Shown here: one piece after another, positions 33,587 to 39,853 of the stretch
How positions within the stretch are numbered: the stretch's first letter is position 1
How the letters are laid out: the number at the start of each line of letters is the position of its first letter
DNA from: Streptomyces sp. SID12488
GTDB taxonomy: Bacteria; Actinomycetota; Actinomycetes; Streptomycetales; Streptomycetaceae
Assembly: GCF_010548275.1 (NCBI RefSeq)
Contig: NZ_JAAGLT010000001.1
Location: 62,001 to 126,000, forward strand
Length of the DNA stretch: 64,000 nucleotides
Direction: 5' to 3'
The notes under the pieces: generated by a model
What the model was told of the DNA's origin: nothing
The model's input: only the letters and a program-made list of their open reading frames with translations
Databases searched by the model: none
Position numbers and translations under genes: made by a program

Positions 33587-34513
33587 TCATGACTTCAGGC
33601 CCTCGTACGTCACCCCGGTGAGCTGCTCGGAGGCGACCCAAAGCCGGTCCCCCGCACGGTCGTTGAGCGTCCAGGAAGCCCGCCAGGACTTGGCGGGCGA
33701 GCCACGCCAGCCCAGGAAGGACGGCCCGACGAACGCGTCGGGCCGTACGTCCGGTGCGGTGGCCGCGTAGAGCGTGGGCAGGGCGCCCGCCTCGGCGGAC
33801 TGGGCGAAGACCCGGTTGCCGAACTCCATGAACCGCTCGGCACCCTTGCGGCCCTGCATCTTCGGCGCGGCCGTCTGGAGGTTGGTGGCGGCGTACCCGG
33901 GGTGCGCGGCGGCGACCACGACCCCGGAACGGGTCGCGGCCAGCTTGCGCGCCAGCTCGTGGGTGAAGAGCAGGTTGGCCGTCTTGGAACGCCCGTACGC
34001 GGTCCAACGCCGGTATTTGCACTCGCTGTTGAGGTCGTCGATGTCGATGTTGCCGAGTGCGTGGGCACCGCTGGAGAGGTTCACGATCCGGGCGCCGGGC
34101 GTGCCGAGCAGGGTCGGGAACAGCAGCCCGGTGAGCGCGAAGTGCCCGAGGTGGTTGACCCCGAACTGCGTCTCGAACCCGTCCGCCGTCGTCCCGTACG
34201 GCAGCGCCATCACACCCGCGTTGTTGACGAGGAGATCGAGCCGCTCGTACGGAAGCTCGTCCGCGAACTCCCGTACGGAGCCCAGGTCTCCGAGGTCGAG
34301 CGGCCAGAACTCGGCGATGGCGTCCGGCACTTCGGCCAGCAGCCGCCCGACCGCCTCGTTCCCGCGTGCCTCGCTCCGGCACGCGAGCACCACCCGCGCC
34401 CCCTTGCGCGCCAACTCCCGCGCGGTGACGTACCCGAGACCACTGTTGGCACCGGTGACGACGGCGATGCGACCGCTCTGGTCGGGGATGTCCTGCGTGT
34501 TCCAGCCCGGCAT
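33587..34513 (-). CDS. short-chain dehydrogenase (retinol dehydrogenase-like)
   Basis: 308-residue SDR. IAVVTGANSGLGYVTARELA gives the cofactor loop, LDLLVNNAGVMALPYG the NNAG motif, NLSSGAHALG the catalytic Ser, and YGRSKTANLLFTHEL the YxxxK pair. The C-terminal part (GPSFLGWRGSPAKSWRA) matches the WWOX/retinol dehydrogenase-like group common in actinobacteria. The ATG at 34513 has GGAGGT 9 nt upstream. Substrate unknown. Confidence 0.92.
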   Translation of the reverse strand: MPGWNTQDIPDQSGRIAVVTGANSGLGYVTARELARKGARVVLACRSEARGNEAVGRLLAEVPDAIAEFWPLDLGDLGSVREFADELPYERLDLLVNNAGVMALPYGTTADGFETQFGVNHLGHFALTGLLFPTLLGTPGARIVNLSSGAHALGNIDIDDLNSECKYRRWTAYGRSKTANLLFTHELARKLAATRSGVVVAAAHPGYAATNLQTAAPKMQGRKGAERFMEFGNRVFAQSAEAGALPTLYAATAPDVRPDAFVGPSFLGWRGSPAKSWRASWTLNDRAGDRLWVASEQLTGVTYEGLKS

Positions 34514-34560
34514 GTTCGGGTTACCTCCATGAGCGACGAGTCCGGCGGTTCCGGCGGACA

Positions 34561-34586
34561 CGGGTACGCGTCCGGACGCGTACCCG
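34561..34586. repeat. 26-bp perfect palindrome in an iterated CGTCCGG/GGATACG region
   Basis: Arm CGGGTACGCGTCC (34561-34573) is followed without a loop by its exact reverse complement. Downstream, TCCGGATCCGGA (34598-34609) is a second palindrome, and GATACG/GTCCGG motifs recur to ~34620. The site lies 48 bp upstream of the SDR start and ~95 bp after the SAM methyltransferase stop (both minus strand). It may act as operator, terminator or cruciform. Confidence 0.7.
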
Positions 34587-34680
34587 GATACGTGTCCGGA
34601 TCCGGATACGCGTCCCAGGCTGCGCCGGATCGGCCCTCATGGCCAGTTCCAGGCTCTGGTTCTGTATCTGCATCGGCACG

Positions 34681-35541
34681 TCAGGGCTTGCGGCCCACTC
34701 CACAGTAGGCGTCGACGGACGCGGCGGAACCGGCCGGGCCCCGGAGGTCAGGGCGCCACTCGGGTACCTGGACCACGCCCGGCTCCACCAGGTCGAGGCC
34801 GTCGAAGAAGGCGGCGATCTCCGCGACGCTCCGCACGTAGTACGGCACGGCGCCGCTCGCGTTGTAGGCCTTCGACGCGGCGATCATGCCCTCGCTGGTG
34901 GCGGTGGAGTCGCTGACCACCAGATGGCTGCCCGACGGCAGGCCCGCCATCAGCCGGCTCACCAGGTCACGCGCCTGGTCGTGGTCGGCGACGTGGCCGA
35001 GCGTGTTGAGGATCATCAGGGCGACCGGCCGGGAGAGGTCGAGGGTGTCGGCCGCCGCTTCGAGGATGGCCTCGGGGGTGTACAGATCGGCGTTCAGATA
35101 GACGGTCCGGCCCTCGGGGGTGCTGCCGAGCAGGGCGTCCGCGTGGGCGAGCACGACGGGGTCGTTGTCGACGTACACGATCCGGGCGTCCGGGGCGGCG
35201 CGCTGTGCGACCTCGTGGGTGTTGTCGGCGGTCGGCAGCCCGGTGCCGACGTCCAGGAACTGACGTACGCCCTGCTCGTCGGCCAGGTAGCGGACGGCGC
35301 GTCCCAGGAAGTGCCGGCTGGTGACGGCGACATCGACGAGACCGGGGAAGATCCCCTTGATCTGGTCCCCGATCTCCCGGTCGACCTCGTAGTTGTCCTT
35401 GCCGCCGACGAAGTAGTTCCAGAAGCGGGCCGAGTGCGGCTTGGAGGTGTCGATGTGCGCTCGTGCCCGTGCGCCGGTGCCGGTGCCGGTGCTGACCGAG
35501 GGGATGGGTTCGACCGAAGGGGTGGGGTCGTCGTCTAACAC
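34681..35541 (-). CDS. SAM-dependent methyltransferase-like protein (DUF574 family), paralogue 2
   Basis: 286-residue member of the same family as 14716-15513. A ~35-residue variable Thr/Ser/Pro/Gly-rich N-terminus precedes HIDTSKPHSARFWNYFVGGK; the SAM site is RQFLDVGTGLPTADNTHEVA, then IVYVDNDPVVLAHADALL and LMILNTLGHVADHDQA. The GTG at 35541 is chosen because AGGAGG lies 8 nt upstream. A plausible promoter lies ~40 bp further upstream. Function unknown. Confidence 0.87.
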   Translation of the reverse strand: MLDDDPTPSVEPIPSVSTGTGTGARARAHIDTSKPHSARFWNYFVGGKDNYEVDREIGDQIKGIFPGLVDVAVTSRHFLGRAVRYLADEQGVRQFLDVGTGLPTADNTHEVAQRAAPDARIVYVDNDPVVLAHADALLGSTPEGRTVYLNADLYTPEAILEAAADTLDLSRPVALMILNTLGHVADHDQARDLVSRLMAGLPSGSHLVVSDSTATSEGMIAASKAYNASGAVPYYVRSVAEIAAFFDGLDLVEPGVVQVPEWRPDLRGPAGSAASVDAYCGVGRKP

Positions 35542-35581
35542 AGCAGAGCCTCCTGTGACGTGATGGTGATCATCAGGCACC

Positions 35582-35609
35582 AACGTAGGTGAACTCGCTT
35601 TCTCCACAA
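35582..35609 (-). promoter_or_regulatory. vegetative-type promoter for methyltransferase gene
   Basis: On the minus strand TTGTGG (35609-35604) and TACGTT (35587-35582) are spaced 16 bp, a fair match to the housekeeping consensus, ~40 bp before the GTG start. A short dyad CACAAC-AGA-GTTGTG (35605-35619) overlaps the -35. Confidence 0.4.
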
Positions 35610-35690
35610 CAGAGTTGTGAAGATCCGCGCCCACGCACCGCAGGGTTCCGGCCATCCGGCGCCGACTGCTCGTAGGCATGCGCGTCGGGG

Positions 35691-35868
35691 TCAGTCGCCA
35701 CCGGTGGGGCCCGGATACTCCATGCGGGAGAGCCACGCCGTCAGCAGCGTTTCGAGCGCCGAGGCCTCGGCGGGCGGCAGGAGATCCAGCAGCCGCCGCT
35801 CGTTGCGCGTGTGGTCGGTGAACGCCCGGTCGATGAGTTCCCGTCCGGGTCCGGTGAGGGCGGTCACG
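35691..35868 (-). pseudogene. C-terminal remnant of a MarR-family regulator
   Basis: The reading frame ending at 35691 encodes HVTALTGPGRELIDRAFTDH, then TRNERRLLDLLPPAEASALE and TLLTAWL, which match the last third of MarR regulators (after the wing, into the dimerisation helices). Sequence upstream of ~35868 in the same frame is unrelated and lacks the HTH. No start codon with a ribosome-binding site serves it. It is read as a 5'-truncated relic. Confidence 0.65.
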
Positions 35869-35871
35869 TGC

Positions 35872-35970
35872 GTGCTGTTCGGCACGGTACTCGCCGGCGA
35901 AGTACTGACAAACCAGCAACTGTGCGGCCTGGCCCTGGTGCTGGCGGGCGTCACCCTCGGGCGCCCAGGC
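35872..35970 (+). pseudogene. C-terminal remnant of an EamA/DMT-family transporter
   Basis: On the plus strand VLFGTVLAGEVLTNQQLCGL followed by ALVLAGVTLGRPG matches the last membrane segment of EamA-type permeases (typically ...LxGExLTxxQLxGxALVLAGVxL). Everything N-terminal to it is missing: directly upstream, on the other strand, is the MarR remnant. The reading frame then runs open into unrelated sequence. Confidence 0.65.
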
Positions 35971-36172
35971 GTGCCGACGCACACGTGGACCGCGATGCCG
36001 ACCGACATTCCGAACGACATGTCGACAATCCGGCACCCGACCACCTCGCGGTACGGCAACGAACGACCGCCAAGGCTACATCGCGCGTACATGACAATTC
36101 CATTCCGCCGCCCTAGGGTCCCAGACGTCACCGCACGCCACACGCCACCCCCTTTGGACCCTTGGAGCGAGA

Positions 36173-37357
36173 GTGGACGCACGAGTGAACGCACACATGG
36201 AACGCCGCACCCTTCTGCGCGCCGCCGTCATCGGCGGCTCGGCTGCCGTCTTCGGCGGCACCCTGTGGCGCGGCGCCGCCCACGCGGCCCCCGCCCAGCC
36301 GGGCACCGGCCCGTACGGAGCCCTCGCCGCGCCCGACGCCAACGGCATCAGACTCCCCGCCGGCTTCACCAGCCGGGTCGTCGCCCGCTCGGGCCAGACG
36401 GTCACCGGAACGTCGTACACCTGGCACAACGCCCCTGACGGCGGGGCCTGTTACGCCGACGGCACGGGCTGGATCTATGTCTCCAACTCGGAGATCAACC
36501 CGTCGGGCGGTGCGAGCGCGGTGAAGTTCTCGTCGACGGGCGCCATCACCTCCGCGTACCGCATCCTGTCGGGCACGCGCCAGAACTGCGCGGGTGGACG
36601 CACCCCTTGGAACACGTGGCTGTCCTGCGAGGAGGTGTCGCTGGGGTACGTCTACGAGACGGACCCGTGGGGCACGAACGCGGCGACGCAGCGCCCCGCG
36701 ATGGGCCGCTTCAAGCACGAGGCGGCGGCAGCGGACCCGGTCCGCAAGGTCGTCTACCTGACGGAGGACGAGACGAACGGCCGCTTCTACCGCTTCGTTC
36801 CCACGACTTGGGGCAACCTGGCGGCAGGCACCCTCCAGGTTCTGGTGGCCGGCACGGCGACCTCGGGCTCCTACACCTGGACGACGATCCCCGACCCGGA
36901 CGGCTCCCCGACCACCACGCGCACCCAGGTCTCCGGCTCCAAGTCCTTCAACGGCGGCGAGGGTTGCTACTACGCCGACGACAAGGTCTGGTTCACCACC
37001 AAGGGCGACAACAGGGTCTGGCAGCTCAACCTGCTGACGAACACTTACGAGTTGGCGTACGACGACTCCCTGGTCACCTCGGGCACGGCCCCGCTGACCG
37101 GCGTCGACAACATCACCGGCACGTCATCGGGCGACCTGTTCGTGGCGGAGGACGGCGGCAACATGGAGATCTGCCTGATCACTCCGGACGACCTGGTCGC
37201 CCCGTTCCTGCGCATCGACGGCCAGTCGGGCTCGGAGATCACGGGCCCGGCGTTCTCCCCCAACGGCAGCCGCCTGTACTTCTCCAGCCAGCGCGGCACG
37301 AGCGGCAGCTCCTCGGGCGGGATCACGTACGAGGTGACGGGCCCGTTCCGCTCGTAG
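36173..37357 (+). CDS. secreted PhoX-family (DUF839) protein
   Basis: 394-residue exported protein. A Tat-type signal is visible as MERRTLLRAAVIGGSAAVFG (from residue 9), with cleavage after AHA. The mature part is a beta-propeller of PhoX/DUF839 type: GACYADGTGWIYVSNSEINP, TPWNTWLSCEE, GRFKHEAAAADPVRKVVYL, EDETNGRFYRFVP and a later FVAEDGGNMEICLI. PhoX enzymes are Ca2+/Fe3+-dependent alkaline phosphatases; TWLSCEE and the KHEAA/EDETNGRFYRF blocks include family metal-site regions, so activity is plausible. I use the GTG at 36173 (GGAG 5 nt upstream); the ATG at 36197 is an alternative. A phosphate-starvation (PHO) box was not found. Confidence 0.87.
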   Translation: MDARVNAHMERRTLLRAAVIGGSAAVFGGTLWRGAAHAAPAQPGTGPYGALAAPDANGIRLPAGFTSRVVARSGQTVTGTSYTWHNAPDGGACYADGTGWIYVSNSEINPSGGASAVKFSSTGAITSAYRILSGTRQNCAGGRTPWNTWLSCEEVSLGYVYETDPWGTNAATQRPAMGRFKHEAAAADPVRKVVYLTEDETNGRFYRFVPTTWGNLAAGTLQVLVAGTATSGSYTWTTIPDPDGSPTTTRTQVSGSKSFNGGEGCYYADDKVWFTTKGDNRVWQLNLLTNTYELAYDDSLVTSGTAPLTGVDNITGTSSGDLFVAEDGGNMEICLITPDDLVAPFLRIDGQSGSEITGPAFSPNGSRLYFSSQRGTSGSSSGGITYEVTGPFRS

Positions 37358-37389
37358 GCGTAAGCACCGCCGCCGTACGTCCGTACGCC

Positions 37390-37430
37390 CGTACTGCGCA
37401 CCGGCGTCGATGTCAGTGGTGCGCAGTACG
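37390..37430. promoter_or_regulatory. 12-bp-arm inverted repeat before hypothetical gene
   Basis: Arms CGTACTGCGCAC (37390-37401) and GTGCGCAGTACG (37419-37430) with a 17-bp spacer, 32 bp after the PhoX stop and 8 bp before the next start codon. It could be a terminator for PhoX or an operator/leader hairpin of the downstream gene. Confidence 0.5.
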
Positions 37431-37438
37431 TTGCGGTG

Positions 37439-38032
37439 ATGGGCGTATACGTGGTCGATGTCGGTGCGGAGGAGTGGTTCGGTGAGGACGAGGACGAGGG
37501 TGGGCGCGCGAAGATCGCCTCGGGCCTGAACGCGGAGCTGGTCCGACGAGGCCTGCCCCGGTACGACTCCGTACCCGCGGCAGCGGAATTCGTCCGCGGC
37601 TCGGGCCGGTCCTTCGAGGAGAAACTGGTCCCGTCCATGAACAGCTTCCTCACGCTGTGCGGGGCGCATCTCTCGGAGGCGGAAACGGATCTGCTCTGCG
37701 GCTGGAACGTCCTGGTGCCGGTGTCCCTGGAGGAGGAGATCGAGCTGCGGGTCGGGTCCTCGTACTCCGACTCGACGGTGATCGTGGGCGCCCCGCAAGT
37801 CCTGGCAGTCGCCGAGAAGTTGGCGGCGGCGGTCGAACTGCCGCCCGAGGCCCCGGAGATGTGCGACAACCTGGACCTGACCAGCTGGTTCCTGGACGGC
37901 GAGGCGAGGGAACTGTCAGAGGCCCGACCGGGGCCGTGGGGCGAAGATCTGGACGCCGCCTTCTATGTCGCCCTGTACCTGCGCGCGGCACAGCACTCGC
38001 TCAGACGGGGGTGTCCGATGGTGTACTCCTGA
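37439..38032 (+). CDS. hypothetical protein
   Basis: 197-residue soluble acidic protein (MGVYVVDVGAEEWFGEDEDE at the start) with no signal or membrane segment and no domain I recognise. Segments such as LPRYDSVPAAAEFVRGSG, NSFLTLCGAHLSEAETDLLC and LYLRAAQHSLRRGCPMVYS look conserved-type rather than random, and codon use is that of the neighbours. The start could be this ATG or the adjacent GTG at 37436; no ribosome-binding site is visible, and a long inverted repeat ends 8 bp upstream. Confidence 0.7.
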   Translation: MGVYVVDVGAEEWFGEDEDEGGRAKIASGLNAELVRRGLPRYDSVPAAAEFVRGSGRSFEEKLVPSMNSFLTLCGAHLSEAETDLLCGWNVLVPVSLEEEIELRVGSSYSDSTVIVGAPQVLAVAEKLAAAVELPPEAPEMCDNLDLTSWFLDGEARELSEARPGPWGEDLDAAFYVALYLRAAQHSLRRGCPMVYS

Positions 38033-38188
38033 CGATTCCTTCGGGTCAGTCCTTGCAGTCGGGGGCGACACGGTCGACCAGCCGGGTCCCCAGGTCTGCC
38101 CCGGCGCAGCCGTACGCGCGGGCGCGGCAGCGCGATCCACCGCCTCACGAGGTCAGCGGGACCGTCGGCGATTGCCGGGCCGGACGAT

Positions 38189-38827
38189 TCACTGTTGCGG
38201 AAGCCCGCAGAGGTGGTGGCCGAGGACGAGGTGGGCGGGGATGAGCGTGAGCCAGAACCACATGGCCGCGTCCGTGCTGACGAAGGCCAGGGGAATGGAC
38301 AGGCCGAAGATCAGAACGCTGGAACCGAGTTGGGCGGTGAAGCGGCGGCGGGCCGCCGCGCCGGAGGACGCGGGCGAGGGGTGCACTTCGCGTTGCGTGA
38401 GCAGCAGCAGGGTCGCGTGCACCGCGTGGATCGCGGCCATGGCACCCGCGTAGAGGGCGACGGCTTCGGGCTGGGAGGCGTACGCGGCCAGGAGCGCGGT
38501 GGGGAAGGGCGACAGGGCGACCAGGCCGAGGCCGAGGAGGATCAGCCGGGTGACCAGGGCCGTCTCGATGGGCAGTGCGGTGAGAATGCGGCGGTGATCA
38601 CGCCAGAACCCGGCGATGAGGGCGAAGCTGAGGACGAAGGCACCGAGGTTGGGAAGCGCGTCGCCCAGGGCACGGTGGAACGCGGCGTCTTCCAGATGCG
38701 CGGGAACGGCCACGTTGATGACCAGCAGTGTCATCGCGATGGCGTAGACGCCGTCGGACAGAACGATCAAGCGTGCCGTGCCCGGGTCGTTCTCGTGCGA
38801 GTGCGTCTCTGCCACTGGCTTCGTCAT
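38189..38827 (-). CDS. TMEM175-family (DUF1211) membrane protein
   Basis: 212-residue protein. The diagnostic first helix is ARLIVLSDGVYAIAMTLLVI, with the FSD-like motif (here LSDGVYAIAMTLL) that forms the selectivity filter in bacterial TMEM175 potassium channels. Five further helices follow (e.g. LGAFVLSFALIAGFWRDHRR, ILLGLGLVALSPFPTALLA). A K+ leak-channel role is inferred from the family. It is 40 bp downstream of a short GntR-type gene on the same strand and may be controlled by it. Confidence 0.85.
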   Translation of the reverse strand: MTKPVAETHSHENDPGTARLIVLSDGVYAIAMTLLVINVAVPAHLEDAAFHRALGDALPNLGAFVLSFALIAGFWRDHRRILTALPIETALVTRLILLGLGLVALSPFPTALLAAYASQPEAVALYAGAMAAIHAVHATLLLLTQREVHPSPASSGAAARRRFTAQLGSSVLIFGLSIPLAFVSTDAAMWFWLTLIPAHLVLGHHLCGLPQQ

Positions 38828-38867
38828 GTCGACGACAGTAGGGCGCTCACTGGACGGTCGGGGCGAG

Positions 38868-39236
38868 TCACGCCCCACCTCTGCAGGGGATCAGGAACAG
38901 CGCGGCCCGATTGGTCTGATCAAGGGGAAAGCGCGCGAGCACCTGCTTGCCGTCCGGTGTCGCGGTCAGCGACCCACGGAAGTTGGCCCCAGTCGTCCGC
39001 AACCGCACGCTGGGCTGCGAACGTACGAGAACACCCCTGCCCTGTTCGCTGATCAGCAGACCGTCCGCCTTGAGCAGGGACAATGCCTTGCGCACCGTAA
39101 CCCGGGTCGTGCCGTACTGATCCTTGAGTTCGTTCTCCGACTTCAGCTTCTCGCCCGGAACCAGTTTCCCCGTGGCGATCGCCGCCCGCAGGTCGTCGGC
39201 GATCCGGCGGTACGGAGGAAGATCTCGGTCCGGCAT
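38868..39236 (-). CDS. short GntR-family regulator
   Basis: 122-residue protein. Residues 7-72 are a GntR winged HTH: YRRIADDLRAAIATGKLVPG, EKLKSENELKDQYGTTRVTV, RKALSLLKADGLL. Only ~50 residues follow, too few for a FCD or UTRA effector domain; the tail (DGKQVLARFPLDQTNRAALF) has no match I recognise. Either a naturally short regulator or one truncated at the C-terminus. ATG at 39236 with GGTGACG upstream. It lies between an F420-type oxidoreductase and a TMEM175 gene, all co-directional with gaps near 40 bp. Confidence 0.8.
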   Translation of the reverse strand: MPDRDLPPYRRIADDLRAAIATGKLVPGEKLKSENELKDQYGTTRVTVRKALSLLKADGLLISEQGRGVLVRSQPSVRLRTTGANFRGSLTATPDGKQVLARFPLDQTNRAALFLIPCRGGA

Positions 39237-39271
39237 CTACGTCACCTCGGGTTCGGCTGTACCGGGCAAGG

Positions 39272-39688
39272 CTATGCAAACGCCCACCCGCTCCACCGCT
39301 CGACCCGAATGGCAACCACGGGACCCTGAGGAGGAGAGCCCCGGTACTGGTCGTACTTGTCACGCAGCAACTCCACCGCACGGTGCCGCTCTTGGCCGTC
39401 CTCCAGCACTTCCCCGCGACCATCGGCACGAGCCCACCACAGGGTCGACCAGTCCTCGGCGTAGTGGTCGACCAGGACCGTAACCGAGGAATTCTCCCGA
39501 ATGTTGCTGAGCCTCCGCAGCTGCCACGTGCTCTTGGGCTTGTGGTCCACCGCGAAGTACACGACGTCGCCCAGGACGGCGAAGGTCACCGGCACTGCGT
39601 GGGGCACCCCATTGGCATCGGCCGTCGCCAGCCGTGCGACAGGCGAACCCACGAAGCGTTCCCGGGCGACGAACGGGGAGATTTTCAT
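39272..39688 (-). CDS. PPOX-class F420-dependent oxidoreductase family protein
   Basis: 138-residue split-barrel flavin/F420-binding protein: FVARERFVGSPVARLATADA, GVPHAVPVTFAVLGDVVYFA, VDHKPKSTWQLRRLSNIREN and TLWWARADGRGEVLEDG are the strands and phosphate-contact region of the actinobacterial PPOX-class F420 group (TIGR03668-like). It may use F420 or FMN; the substrate is unknown. ATG at 39688 with GGAG upstream. Likely first gene of a small operon with the GntR and TMEM175 genes. Confidence 0.85.
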   Translation of the reverse strand: MKISPFVARERFVGSPVARLATADANGVPHAVPVTFAVLGDVVYFAVDHKPKSTWQLRRLSNIRENSSVTVLVDHYAEDWSTLWWARADGRGEVLEDGQERHRAVELLRDKYDQYRGSPPQGPVVAIRVERWSGWAFA

Positions 39689-39853
39689 GCACTCCACGGT
39701 AGAGGGCGGCACTCCCCGCACAGGGGTGCCGCCCTCTTTCGTGCTCCGGAACCGCTGCCGTGTCGCTGAGGGTCGGGGTGACAGGGCGACGGTTCCGGCG
39801 TCTTCAGGGCCCTTCAGGGCCTCCTGGAGCCGTTGGTGCTCCTGGCGCGCCCC

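Noticed and set aside
34514-34708. Plus-strand Gly/Ser-rich frame over the palindrome patch
   Set aside because: Its repeats come from the palindromic DNA, not from a protein domain, and it ends opposite the methyltransferase gene.
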